Shown here: piece by piece, positions 10,274 through 18,786 of the stretch
Position numbering within the stretch: the stretch's first letter is position 1
How the letters are laid out: every line of letters begins with the position of its first letter
NCBI RefSeq assembly: GCF_004792515.1
Contig: NZ_CP038865.1
Span: 1,830,001 to 1,894,000 of the forward strand
Source: Vagococcus xieshaowenii
Lineage (GTDB): Bacteria; Bacillota; Bacilli; Lactobacillales; Vagococcaceae
Reading direction: 5' to 3'
DNA: 64,000 nucleotides
The notes under the pieces: model-generated
Seen by the model: only the letters and a program-made list of their open reading frames with translations
What the model was told of the DNA's origin: nothing
The model's database searches: none
Position numbers and translations under genes: made by a program

Positions 10274-11407
10274 ATGAAAATTAACACTAAATTATTACAT
10301 GGTTACCCTGTCATCGACCCAACAACTGGCGCTTCGTCTATCCCTAAGTATCAAGCCTCAACTTTCCACCAAACAGATGTCTTTCATCACACGGGCTATA
10401 GTTATACTCGCTTTTCAAACCCCACTGTTGAAGCAGCCGAAGACTGTATTGCAACATTAGAAAACGCTCAATACGGCTTAGCTTTTTCATCAGGAATGGC
10501 TGCGATTAATGCCGTATTGTTCCTATTATCAAATGGCGATCACCTTGTATTAGGAAAAAATATTTATGGAGGCACCTTCCAAACGGTAACAGAGTTTTTA
10601 GATCGTTTTGGCGTAACGTATACATTTGTGGATGAATCAGATGTAGTCGCTTGGCAAGAAGCTATTCAACCTAATACAAAAATGTTCTATTTAGAATCTC
10701 CTTCTAATCCTTTATTAACTATCACAGATATTCAAGAAGTTTGTTCACTTGCTAAGAAGCATAACATTCTAACTGCTTGCGACAACACTTTTATGACACC
10801 GCTATCACAACAACCCTTAACATTAGGGGCCGATATCAGTATTAATAGCGCAACTAAATTTATCAACGGACATAGCGATGTTGTGGCTGGCTTGTTAGCG
10901 ACCAACTCTGAATCACTATACAACACGTTAAAAACACACCAAAAAGCATTGGGGGGTGTTTTAGGTGTCGAAGATGCTTGGTTACTACTACGCGGGGTAA
11001 AGACAATGGGCTTACGCATGCAACAATCCATAAAAAATGCACAGACCATCGCAGAATTCCTATTAAACAAAAAACAAGTGACTAAGGTTTACTACCCTGG
11101 ACTATCTACGCATGCTCATCATGATATCCACATGAAGCAAGCATCAGATGGGGGGGCTGTTCTTTCATTTGAACTAGAAAACATCGAGCAAATTAAACAG
11201 TTATTTAGTAATTGTCAAGTTCCAATTGTTGCCGTTAGCCTTGGGGGGGTTGAGTCTATCCTATCTTATCCATGGCAAATGTCACACGCTTGTATGCCTG
11301 AAGAAGAACGCTTAAACATGGGCGTTACCCCTACATTAGTCCGATTATCTTGTGGAATCGAAGATGTAGAAGACTTAATTGAGGATTTGGATAAGTGTAT
11401 TGGGTGA
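10274..11407 (+). CDS. PLP-dependent cystathionine gamma-lyase/C-S lyase family enzyme
   Basis: The product (377 aa) is a Cys/Met-metabolism PLP enzyme. YSYTRFSNPTVEAAE (about residues 44-58), the FSSGMAAI motif, the YGGTF segment and the Schiff-base lysine in SATKFINGHSDVVAG (about 195-209) are all present. Family members do gamma-synthase, gamma-lyase or beta-lyase reactions that sequence alone does not separate. Next to a cystine symporter and RidA, a lyase that degrades cystine, cysteine or cystathionine to pyruvate/2-oxobutyrate, ammonia and sulfide is more likely than a biosynthetic synthase. RBS CGGAGGA stands 7 nt before the ATG. The gene is divergent from the ridA operon, sharing a 300-bp control region with two operator copies. 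Confidence 0.85.
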   Translation: MKINTKLLHGYPVIDPTTGASSIPKYQASTFHQTDVFHHTGYSYTRFSNPTVEAAEDCIATLENAQYGLAFSSGMAAINAVLFLLSNGDHLVLGKNIYGGTFQTVTEFLDRFGVTYTFVDESDVVAWQEAIQPNTKMFYLESPSNPLLTITDIQEVCSLAKKHNILTACDNTFMTPLSQQPLTLGADISINSATKFINGHSDVVAGLLATNSESLYNTLKTHQKALGGVLGVEDAWLLLRGVKTMGLRMQQSIKNAQTIAEFLLNKKQVTKVYYPGLSTHAHHDIHMKQASDGGAVLSFELENIEQIKQLFSNCQVPIVAVSLGGVESILSYPWQMSHACMPEEERLNMGVTPTLVRLSCGIEDVEDLIEDLDKCIG

Positions 11408-11467
11408 AAAACAACAGCCTGCCTAACCTATTACAAACGATAAACAAATAAAAGTTTAAATAGATTT

Positions 11468-11515
11468 AAAACCAGAAAACTTACCACCTTAATTGGCACT
11501 AAGTCTTCTGGTTTT
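11468..11515. terminator. bidirectional terminator
   Basis: AAAACCAGAA...TTCTGGTTTT, with further ACTTA/TAAGT pairing inside, separates the plus-strand C-S lyase from the minus-strand hydrolase whose stop codon it touches. Confidence 0.75.
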
Positions 11516-12377
11516 ATTTATATAAGAAATCTAACACCATTTGATCAACGTCTTGATTTTCATGTAATTGGCTATGTTGTGCATTCGTTCCTTCAATAAT
11601 TTGGTAAGAGATATTACTAAATTGATTAGATAATAATGCAACGACACTAAGCGCATCTGATACTGACACTGTGCCATCACTTTGAGTCCCATCTGATACA
11701 TCCCCAGCAATCAATAGTGCCTGCACCTGTTGTGGTTCTTGTGATAACATTGTCTCAAAATCAGCATAACGATCGCTTTTGTTAACTGGACCATTAGCCA
11801 ACACTGATTCAAGCGTCTCCCCCTCATTTAGTTCAGCAAAATTATTAAACGGTGCCCCAATAGCAATGAATTTTGACACGTTTGGAAGCTGATTGTCTTG
11901 GGTATAAGTTAATAAGTACCTTAGTGCACTCACACCCCCCATCGAATGTCCCACTAAATTAACCTCTTTCACTTGATAAGTATCATGTAAATACGCTAAA
12001 CAATTCTTAATCCATAACGCTTGGTTCCATTCATGACTTTGATTGTCTTCAAATAAGACTTGAATCGTCGGATTATCTGTTTTTCCAGACAATTCTCCCT
12101 TAGCAGATACATTCCCTTCAGTATCCACGCTCAGGACCATTTCTTTATTTGTTATCCCTTCACGTTCCAAACGACGCAACATGCCACCAAAAGATAATCG
12201 CCCGCCTTGGTAACCATGAACAAACAGCGTTGGCGTCTTAGAAAACTGATACGTAGGCTCAATAACTTCCGTTGTTCCAGAAGTTTGATCCCCCACTTCT
12301 ACAGGGGAAGAAGCCGTCGATTGTTGACGACATCCTACCAATACTAATAGGCATAGTAACCACCATATTTTTTTCAT
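11514..12377 (-). CDS. DUF915-type alpha/beta hydrolase lipoprotein
   Basis: The product has a lipoprotein signal (MKKIWWLLCLLVLVGC, lipobox LVGC), then FVHGYQGG (oxyanion region), a nucleophile elbow in VNLVGHSMGGVSALRY (Ser in GHSMG) and a late AQHSQLHEN with a likely catalytic His. This is the layout of DUF915 cell-surface hydrolases common in lactic acid bacteria; the substrate is unknown. The start was set at 12377 because GGAGAG lies just upstream; the upstream GTG adds an unlikely MMWRDR. The LPXTG-like protein gene ends 17 bp from the longer start and is probably cotranscribed. Confidence 0.85.
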   Translation of the reverse strand: MKKIWWLLCLLVLVGCRQQSTASSPVEVGDQTSGTTEVIEPTYQFSKTPTLFVHGYQGGRLSFGGMLRRLEREGITNKEMVLSVDTEGNVSAKGELSGKTDNPTIQVLFEDNQSHEWNQALWIKNCLAYLHDTYQVKEVNLVGHSMGGVSALRYLLTYTQDNQLPNVSKFIAIGAPFNNFAELNEGETLESVLANGPVNKSDRYADFETMLSQEPQQVQALLIAGDVSDGTQSDGTVSVSDALSVVALLSNQFSNISYQIIEGTNAQHSQLHENQDVDQMVLDFLYK

Positions 12378-12411
12378 TCTATCTCTCCACATCACTGATT
12401 ATTATTTATCT

Positions 12412-13473
12412 TTAACGTTTATTAACTTTATTTCGTCTAATGATAATTGATACTACCAGAAACACTAACACTAAACCAAGAACGGTTAACCATGTTTTCT
12501 TTTGCTCTCCTGTTTGTGGCATAATCCCTTTATTCTCATCGGTTGACTCACTTGATGTCACCGCTTCGACTTTCTGTTGTTCAGAGCTATCGGTTATTAC
12601 TTCTGATGTCGCTATCGTTGTTTCGGTTGGAGGCGTCATAGACGATTCTATTGTAGAAGCCTCTGTTGTCAGGACCTCTTCATTTGAAGAATAATGCCAT
12701 ATCCAACCAATGATTCCTGGAAAAAGAGCACCCGATTCAGCGAGCATTTCCTTTTGTATCGGTGAGAAATAGCTCAAAATATTCGTCACTTCTTGAGCGC
12801 TTAATTTGGGAATAGCAATGAATGAGCTATCACTAGGATAAAGTGCTGCGAGATACTCAACTAATTGATCTACCTCTGGAATCATCTTTAATGCATTATC
12901 ATAACTATTTGGGTCATACGCAAGCATCGGTTCAATGACTTCCCATGAAAGGGTATGATCTTTATACAACGCCTGAAGTATGCGGATGTACCCCCCAACA
13001 TCTAGGCCATAAATATCAGCACCTACTCGTTCTGTCACTTTCATCGCATTTAATAATTGTTCATCCGTATAACCATCAATTTCTTCTTTTGAAATCAAAT
13101 CACTTACCGATGATAACGTCGCACGTATACTTTCTGGGTCATTCTCTTGGTCAATGGCGGTTTCTCTCGTAGCCGCCTCAACGCCTAACTCCTGCTCTAT
13201 TTGACTTAAAACAGCTTCTTGTTCCGTTACTATCTTAGCTGATTCAACAGGTCTACTTTCGATGACGTCTTCACTACTAGCTATACTTGTTGGCTCTTGA
13301 GTGCTTTGGCTCGTTGCAATTGCACTAGATTCTAATATGTAGTCACTGGTTTGTTCTATTGTGGGTGAATCTGTTGTGGTCACTCTTGCATCAAGTACTT
13401 CACTAGATTCTTCTGACAAAGTACTCATTGGAAATAAACATAGTAACGCACTCATTAAAAGATATTTTTTCAT
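12412..13473 (-). CDS. cell-wall anchored Ser/Thr-rich protein with MPQTG sorting motif
   Basis: The product (353 aa from the chosen start) has a signal peptide (MKKYLLMSALLCLFPMSTLS), a Ser/Thr/Glu-rich linker to residue ~110, a folded middle region of unknown family, a second Ser/Thr/Glu-rich stretch and a C-terminal sortase signal. The motif is MPQTGE with a hydrophobic helix and RRNKVNKR tail, a non-canonical first position compared with LPXTG. The start at 13473 has the ribosome binding site AAAGGAGATGG; 16 extra upstream residues in the open frame look untranslated. It precedes the lipoprotein hydrolase and may be its partner. No known domain recognised in the middle region. Confidence 0.82.
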   Translation of the reverse strand: MKKYLLMSALLCLFPMSTLSEESSEVLDARVTTTDSPTIEQTSDYILESSAIATSQSTQEPTSIASSEDVIESRPVESAKIVTEQEAVLSQIEQELGVEAATRETAIDQENDPESIRATLSSVSDLISKEEIDGYTDEQLLNAMKVTERVGADIYGLDVGGYIRILQALYKDHTLSWEVIEPMLAYDPNSYDNALKMIPEVDQLVEYLAALYPSDSSFIAIPKLSAQEVTNILSYFSPIQKEMLAESGALFPGIIGWIWHYSSNEEVLTTEASTIESSMTPPTETTIATSEVITDSSEQQKVEAVTSSESTDENKGIMPQTGEQKKTWLTVLGLVLVFLVVSIIIRRNKVNKR

Positions 13474-13641
13474 CGTGCCATCTCCTTTATGTAAATATAC
13501 CCTAATTGTAGCATGTACCACCTAAAAACAACTATAAAAAGAGGGTTTATTTAATATTTATTAACCGTTTGATGATTGGGGAGATATCAGTCTTTTTAAC
13601 TATTGTCATTGTTTTTTATAAATTATTTTTTCATTAACCCC

Positions 13642-13669
13642 TTGTTTATTATTTATTAACATGTATAAT
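13642..13669 (+). promoter_or_regulatory. kup2 promoter
   Basis: TTGTTT (13642-13647), a 16-bp spacer and TATAAT (13664-13669) lie 163 bp before the kup2 start, leaving room for a structured leader of about 125 nt plus terminator. Confidence 0.75.
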
Positions 13670-13680
13670 CGTTAATATAT

Positions 13681-13810
13681 TTAGGGGAGTAGCAACATAG
13701 TATATTTATGGTTTTAAATCAACTATCACGTCTAACAGACTGGTTTAAAGCGTAATTTGCAAGACCTAACCGAACACAAGTTATTTGTGTTGGTTAGGTC
13801 TTTTTATTTT
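13681..13810 (+). promoter_or_regulatory. yybP-ykoY-like (Mn2+-type) riboswitch with terminator platform before kup2
   Basis: The leader contains the two hallmark internal-loop blocks of yybP-ykoY RNAs: GGGGAGTAGC (13684-13693) and GCAAGACC (13759-13766). TTAGG (13681-13685) can pair with CCTAA (13765-13769) as P1. Inside, an 8-bp helix (13713-13720 with 13742-13749) encloses a GTCT/AGAC hairpin (13730-13740), and a short hairpin follows the first block. The P1 3' strand is also the 5' arm of a strong terminator (13762-13801, 18-bp stem with 4-nt loop, then a T-rich tract). The two folds are exclusive, so ligand binding should allow read-through into kup2. Class assignment is by recognition of the motifs and fold, not by a covariance search. 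Confidence 0.7.
13762..13810 (+). terminator. conditional intrinsic terminator in the kup2 leader
   Basis: AGACCTAACC-GAACACAA, loop GTTA, then the reverse complement and TTTTTATTTT lie only 22 bp before the kup2 start codon. A terminator located between promoter and gene indicates attenuation. Confidence 0.85.
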
Positions 13811-13831
13811 AGAAAGGAGATTAAGACAATC

Positions 13832-15853
13832 ATGCATCAATCAAAAAAAATCACCCTCGCAAGTTTATTGGTAGCGATGGGCGTTGTATACGGAGATATC
13901 GGAACAAGTCCACTATACGTCATGAAAGCTATTGTGAGCGGTAACGGAGGACTAGGGAGTATCAATGAAGAATTTGTCGTTGGGGCGATTTCGTTAGTGA
14001 TCTGGACTGTCACCTTAATGACGACTGTTAAATATGTTCTCATCGCATTACGAGCTGATAATCATGGTGAAGGAGGAATTTTTTCACTCTATACATTAGT
14101 CCGAAAGGTAGTGCCTATTCTAATCTTCCCCGCTTTAATCGGAGGAGCCGCACTTTTAGCTGATGGTGTCTTAACACCTGCTGTAACGATAACAACAGCA
14201 GTTGAAGGTTTACGAGGAATCCCGTTATTCTATCAGCATTTTGGTGATAATCAACATATTATCGTCCTACTGGCTATCGGAATCATCACCTTATTGTTCA
14301 TGATCCAACGTTTTGGTACCGAAAAAGTGGGAAAAGCCTTTGGTCCTGTCATGTTTGGCTGGTTTACATTCTTAGGTGCGGTAGGATTGTATAATTTACT
14401 GGGAGATTTTTCTATCTTACGTGCCCTAAATCCTTACTATGCAGTAGAATTACTTTTTAGCCCTGCAAATAAAATTGGCATTCTTATTTTAGGTAGTGTC
14501 TTTCTAGCAACAACCGGTGCCGAAGCTCTGTACGCTGATATGGGACATGTTGGTAAAAATAATATTTTAGCGAGCTGGCCTTATATTAAATTATGTTTGA
14601 TCTTGAATTATTTAGGACAAGGGGCTTGGTTGATCACTCATCTAAATAATGAGGTATATATGAATCAAACAGACTTAAACCCATTTTTTAGCATGATGCC
14701 AAAAGAATTATCCTTAGTAGCCGTAATTTTCGCAACTTTAGCGGCAATTATCGCTTCTCAATCATTAATTTCTGGCTCCTTCACTCTAGTTGCCGAAGCC
14801 ATGAAATTAAAATTATTCCCTAAATTGAGAATTGTTTATCCTACCACTCATAAAGGACAAATGTATATTCCTGTGATCAATTCACTCCTATGGCTGTTAT
14901 GTATCACGATTGTTTTTAAATTCAAAACATCTCATCGCTTAGAAGCAGCCTATGGATTAGCCATTACTATTACGATGCTAATGACGACTATTTTGTTATG
15001 GGTCTATTTATTAAAACATAAGACTCCTAAAATCTTGTCCTATACGTTCCTTATATTCTTTAGCTTGCTAGAAGGCGTCTTCTTCTACTCAAGTGCGGCG
15101 AAGTTTTTACAAGGTGGCTATGTCGCTATTTTGATCGCGGTTATTTTATTTATTATTATGCTAAGTTGGCATTTGAGCAATCAAATCAAAGAAAAAGTGG
15201 CAAAAAAAGTGCCGCTAAAAGATTATGTCTCACAATTAGAAAAACTAGCAAACGATACGGATATGCCCTTTTACCAAACGAATGTGGTTTATTTAACCGA
15301 TGACTTATCTGAACAAATGATTGATCGAAAAATCATTTATTCTATCTTAGACAAAAAACCAAAACGGGCCCAAGTCTACTGGTTTGTTAATGTATTTGTC
15401 ACCGATGACCCTTATACCAAAGAATACTTGGTTGAAACCTTCCATAGTCAACATGTCGTCAGCGTACAGTTGCGTTTAGGGTTCAGAATGAATCAAAACG
15501 TGAACGTTTATATGCGTCAAATTGTCAAAGAGATGATGGACGAACACACTATTGAAAAACAAACACAAGAATATTCTATCCAACCTGGACGTAGCGTTGG
15601 GGACTTCTGTTTTGTCCTAATCGATGATGGGTTATACAAAGGAACTACCGGATTAACCTCTTTTGAAAAAATTGTTTATCAAATTAAACTAGCCATTAAA
15701 ACCGTGACAACCTCAACTGAAAATTGGTTTGGATTACAATATAGTGAAGTCGTTAAAGAAAGTGTCCCACTAGTTATTGATAAACGTGGACCTTCTGAAG
15801 AAGAAAAATTAGTATTGAAGAAAGACCAGGTGTTTAGTTCGGAAGAAGTTTAG
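13832..15853 (+). CDS. kup: KUP/HAK/KT potassium uptake protein (copy 2)
   Basis: The product (673 aa from the chosen start) is a full-length KUP transporter, with GVVYGDIGTSPLYVMKA near residue 20, about 12 membrane segments and a C-terminal cytosolic domain ending FSSEEV. The start at 13832 (MHQSKK) has the site AAAGGAG; the open frame upstream lies inside the leader terminator and is not coding. It is strongly similar to kup1. Unlike kup1 it sits behind a complete riboswitch-type leader, so the two paralogs are likely used under different conditions. It could transport another monovalent cation, but the family function is K+ uptake. Confidence 0.94.
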   Translation: MHQSKKITLASLLVAMGVVYGDIGTSPLYVMKAIVSGNGGLGSINEEFVVGAISLVIWTVTLMTTVKYVLIALRADNHGEGGIFSLYTLVRKVVPILIFPALIGGAALLADGVLTPAVTITTAVEGLRGIPLFYQHFGDNQHIIVLLAIGIITLLFMIQRFGTEKVGKAFGPVMFGWFTFLGAVGLYNLLGDFSILRALNPYYAVELLFSPANKIGILILGSVFLATTGAEALYADMGHVGKNNILASWPYIKLCLILNYLGQGAWLITHLNNEVYMNQTDLNPFFSMMPKELSLVAVIFATLAAIIASQSLISGSFTLVAEAMKLKLFPKLRIVYPTTHKGQMYIPVINSLLWLLCITIVFKFKTSHRLEAAYGLAITITMLMTTILLWVYLLKHKTPKILSYTFLIFFSLLEGVFFYSSAAKFLQGGYVAILIAVILFIIMLSWHLSNQIKEKVAKKVPLKDYVSQLEKLANDTDMPFYQTNVVYLTDDLSEQMIDRKIIYSILDKKPKRAQVYWFVNVFVTDDPYTKEYLVETFHSQHVVSVQLRLGFRMNQNVNVYMRQIVKEMMDEHTIEKQTQEYSIQPGRSVGDFCFVLIDDGLYKGTTGLTSFEKIVYQIKLAIKTVTTSTENWFGLQYSEVVKESVPLVIDKRGPSEEEKLVLKKDQVFSSEEV

Positions 15854-15887
15854 GTAAACAGTTATACCCTTACTTGATAAAATAATT

Positions 15888-15924
15888 AAACCCAACCTCT
15901 ATGTAGTACTGAGAGGTTGGGTTT
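15888..15924. terminator. bidirectional terminator between kup2 and the transketolase operon
   Basis: AAACCCAACCTCT and AGAGGTTGGGTTT form a 13-bp stem with T-rich sequence on both sides. It lies between the convergent ends of kup2 and the minus-strand transketolase gene. Confidence 0.85.
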
Positions 15925-15959
15925 GTTGGGTTCATCTAATGTTTCTGCTACTCACCTAT

Positions 15960-16886
15960 CTAACGAATAGACATATTTTTCGCTTGTTCAATAATAGCCG
16001 AAGCAGTTAAACCGTAATGTTCCTTTAATATTTCTGGATTTCCGGATTGACCAAATCTATCTTCTACCCCTATTTTTTTTAATTTAATAGGATAAGCTTC
16101 AGATAAATATTCAGCAACCGCGCTTCCTAATCCACCAATTATACTGTGTTCTTCAGCCGTAATAATCCATGGTGTTTTCTTCGCAATCTTTAATAACAAC
16201 GCCTCATCTAATGGCTTAATGGTAGGCATATTTATTACATTCAAAAAAATATTTTCTTGTTGTAATAATGTAGCCGCTGTTAATGCTTCTTGTACCATAG
16301 CACCTGTGGCGATAATGGTTCCGTGATGACCTGCTAAGAGTTCTTCACCCTTGCCAATAACAAAGGGTTGCTTTTCTTTATGGACTCTATTTACAGCTAA
16401 TCTACCTAATCTAAGATAAACCGGGCCTTCATGTTGCATAATAGCTTCCATTGCTGCTTCAGTTTCCAGGTCATCAACTGGATTAATAATGGTCATCCCA
16501 GGAATAACACGCATAAGCGCAATATCTTCAATAGCCTGATGAGAACCACCATCTTCTCCTACCGTAACACCTGCATGTGTCGCCGCAATCGTGACATTTA
16601 AATTTTGATAGGCGATAGCGTTTCTTATTTGTTCATAAGCTCGTCCTGCTCCGAATATAGCAAAGGTACTTGCAAATGGACGTTTCCCGCCTAAAGCTAG
16701 TCCAGCAGCTGTTCCCATCATATCTGCTTCAGCAATCCCTATATTATAAAACTTATTAGGAACTTCTTTTGCAAATACATCGGTCTTAGTTGCTGCGGAT
16801 AAATCAGCGTCTAAAACAATTAGATCTTTATTATCTTTTAATTTTAAAAGTGTTTCACCATAAGCTTGTCTAGTAGCTTTTTTCAT
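15960..16886 (-). CDS. transketolase-like protein, C-terminal subunit
   Basis: The product (308 aa) covers the pyrimidine-binding and C-terminal domains of a transketolase. ADLSAATKTDVF, the EADMMGTAAGLALGGKRPF stretch (Glu contacts the thiamin diphosphate) and ATHAGVTVGEDGGSHQA are visible. With the N-terminal subunit (next gene, 1 bp away) it should form a split transketolase that moves two-carbon units between sugar phosphates. Split forms are frequent in dedicated sugar-catabolic loci, such as those for apiose/apulose, rather than in the housekeeping pentose phosphate pathway. It is the last gene of the minus-strand Dha locus. Confidence 0.9.
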   Translation of the reverse strand: MKKATRQAYGETLLKLKDNKDLIVLDADLSAATKTDVFAKEVPNKFYNIGIAEADMMGTAAGLALGGKRPFASTFAIFGAGRAYEQIRNAIAYQNLNVTIAATHAGVTVGEDGGSHQAIEDIALMRVIPGMTIINPVDDLETEAAMEAIMQHEGPVYLRLGRLAVNRVHKEKQPFVIGKGEELLAGHHGTIIATGAMVQEALTAATLLQQENIFLNVINMPTIKPLDEALLLKIAKKTPWIITAEEHSIIGGLGSAVAEYLSEAYPIKLKKIGVEDRFGQSGNPEILKEHYGLTASAIIEQAKNMSIR

Positions 16887-16887
16887 C

Positions 16888-17697
16888 CTACAACACCTCC
16901 TTCAACTCAGAAAGTGCTCGTTGCGCTTCTTCTGGAGAAGGAGCTTTACCATGCCACCCTACTTGATTTTCCATAAAACTAACACCTTTTCCTTTAATCG
17001 TTTCACAAAGAATCATCGTAGGTGCTCCCTTATTAGTTTTAGCTTGTTCAATAGCTTCAATCAGTGACGTAATATCATGACCATTTGCTTCTAATACATG
17101 CCAATTAAACGCCTTGAATTTATCGGCAATATTATTAACTGCCATTACCTCATCATTACTTCCATCGATTTGAAGACCATTATGATCAACTAAAGCGATA
17201 ACATTATTCAACTTATAATGTGCCGCTGTCATTGCAGCTTCCCAAACTTGTCCTTCTTGTAACTCTCCATCACCTAGAAGCACATATACTTTTTTATCAA
17301 TATTATCTTGACGCTTAGCTAAGGCTAAACCATTAGCTATTGATAAACCTTGTCCTAAAGAACCACTCGATGAATCAACACCTCGCGTTTTCAAACGATC
17401 TGGATGTCCTTGTAACATACTAGAAAATTTCCTTAAATTAAGTAATTCTTTTTTATCAAAAAAACCTTTATCTGCTAAAACGGCATACAATGCCGGTGCC
17501 GCATGACCTTTGGATAAAATAAAGTGATCTCTATCTTGAGAATCATAATTTTCAAGTGAGATATCCATCTCCTTATAATACAACACAGTTAAAATATCAA
17601 TAGCAGAAAGAGAACCTCCTGGATGACCTGAACCCGCAGATTCAAGAGAGCTAATAATATTTCCTCTTAACTCTCTTGCTTTTTCTTCAAATTTCAT
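16888..17697 (-). CDS. transketolase-like protein, N-terminal subunit
   Basis: The product (about 269 aa) is the thiamin-diphosphate pyrophosphate-binding half of transketolase: SAGSGHPGGSLSAIDILTVLYY near residue 20, HFILSKGHAAPALYAVL, GSLGQGLSIANGLAL and the metal-binding GDGELQEGQVWEAAMTAAHYKLNN. Two ATG codons stand in tandem; the second (17697) is chosen, though the first (17700) cannot be excluded. It lies 1 bp from the C-terminal subunit gene and 4-7 bp from dhaL, so the three are translationally close. Together the subunits complete one active site at their interface. Confidence 0.9.
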   Translation of the reverse strand: MKFEEKARELRGNIISSLESAGSGHPGGSLSAIDILTVLYYKEMDISLENYDSQDRDHFILSKGHAAPALYAVLADKGFFDKKELLNLRKFSSMLQGHPDRLKTRGVDSSSGSLGQGLSIANGLALAKRQDNIDKKVYVLLGDGELQEGQVWEAAMTAAHYKLNNVIALVDHNGLQIDGSNDEVMAVNNIADKFKAFNWHVLEANGHDITSLIEAIEQAKTNKGAPTMILCETIKGKGVSFMENQVGWHGKAPSPEEAQRALSELKEVL

Positions 17698-17704
17698 CAT
17701 TGTA

Positions 17705-18367
17705 TTATACCTTTTCTACTTGTTTCTTCATTTCCTCTAAAAAGACATTAATAAGCATCCAAGATGAAGCAGAACCAGGATCTCTATGCCCGATTGCTCT
17801 CTCTCCTAGTCTCATTGCTCGACCTTTTTTTGCCACTAAAGGAATAGTAGAATCCGAACCTTGTTTCATAATAGCTACCGCATCTTCTAAGACCTTGATA
17901 GAATCTTCGTCTTCTTTATGTAGTTCTAGATAATCTAATCCAGGTAATAATGTATCCAACATCGTTTTATCACCTAGTTCTGCTTTACCTCTCATTTGAA
18001 TCGCTTCAATACCATTTTTTAGCATATCCACGAACTCAACAAATGTCACTTCATTCTTTCCAACAACGTCTTTTCCAATTTTCATAAAAAAGCTGCCATA
18101 CAACGGTCCTGAAGCACCGCCCACTTTACTTAATAAAATCATGCCTGATTTTTTTAATAAATCATTAATATCATTTGAGTTATCATAATTTTCTTGAAGT
18201 TTTTCTGTAACTCCTCTAAATCCAATACTTAAATTAATACCGTGATCACCATCGCCAATATCAGAATCTAATTCTGTCCAATAATCACGATTCTCTTCTG
18301 TTAGCGCTGCCATTTTTTCTAAACTAATTTTAAAAAACTCTTTATTTAACAACAACTTATTATTCAT
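17705..18367 (-). CDS. dhaL: dihydroxyacetone kinase subunit DhaL (ADP-binding)
   Basis: The product (220 aa) has the ATP/ADP-Mg binding motif DSDIGDGDHGINL (about residues 34-46), with the Asp ligands, and the GGASGPLYGSFF loop of DhaL. In PTS-dependent systems DhaL carries a bound ADP that is rephosphorylated by DhaM and phosphorylates the sugar held by DhaK. dhaM is in this operon (19248) and dhaK on the divergent strand (23653), so all three subunits are present but split between two transcripts. The substrate may be dihydroxyacetone or a related ketose such as a tetrulose. Confidence 0.92.
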   Translation of the reverse strand: MNNKLLLNKEFFKISLEKMAALTEENRDYWTELDSDIGDGDHGINLSIGFRGVTEKLQENYDNSNDINDLLKKSGMILLSKVGGASGPLYGSFFMKIGKDVVGKNEVTFVEFVDMLKNGIEAIQMRGKAELGDKTMLDTLLPGLDYLELHKEDEDSIKVLEDAVAIMKQGSDSTIPLVAKKGRAMRLGERAIGHRDPGSASSWMLINVFLEEMKKQVEKV

Positions 18368-18429
18368 AAAGTAACCTTCTTTCTGGAATTAAAATTCTTA
18401 TGTAGTTCGTGGTAAAGGAAAATTTGTTT

Positions 18430-18771
18430 TTATAAAAATAGAGACAATAAGAAACCGCCCACTATTCCTGCAAGAATAGCTGCTACTACTTTAGGAATAG
18501 ATTTCTTTATATTACCACCTACAATAGAAGATGCTACCCATACACCAACACCGGCAGCTAATCCTTGATCTACCCATGCCGCGCCTGATTGTGTAATCAT
18601 AGGTGTAGAAATACCATGGTTTAGACACCAAGCAGTTCCAACAATAAATAGCGCTGCCATCCATCCACCAATCGGCCCCCAATTATCTACCATTTTACCC
18701 CATGACATTCTAATCATAAAAGGAAAAATAAAAGAGCCGCATAATGTTGCAATACCTAAACTTGTAGTCAT
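18430..18771 (-). CDS. small multispanning membrane protein, Dha-locus type, subunit A
   Basis: The product (113 aa) has three to four hydrophobic helices. It shares a pattern with the next gene product: a GGWMAALF-like glycine/alanine helix, then W-x2-NH, then a D-Q/M-GLA-x-GV helix, then a late GIVGG helix. Two short homologous, adjacent and co-transcribed membrane proteins suggest a heteromeric channel or carrier. The locus has no other transporter, so uptake of the substrate is the most economical role. Similar paired small genes occur in the Listeria lmo0341-0351 region, as I remember it. No experimental function known to me. Confidence 0.7.
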   Translation of the reverse strand: MTTSLGIATLCGSFIFPFMIRMSWGKMVDNWGPIGGWMAALFIVGTAWCLNHGISTPMITQSGAAWVDQGLAAGVGVWVASSIVGGNIKKSIPKVVAAILAGIVGGFLLSLFL

Positions 18772-18786
18772 GATTCTTCCTCCTGC

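Noticed and set aside
10732-11070. 112-codon minus-strand frame
   Set aside because: Shadow within the C-S lyase gene, Cys/Phe-rich composition typical of antisense frames.
13681-13810. A ydaO-type (c-di-AMP) riboswitch before kup2
   Set aside because: c-di-AMP control would fit a K+ transporter, but the conserved blocks and fold match yybP-ykoY, not ydaO.
13757-13831. 25 additional N-terminal codons of kup2
   Set aside because: The segment is the terminator hairpin and ribosome binding site of the riboswitch leader; the AAAGGAG site fixes the start at 13832.
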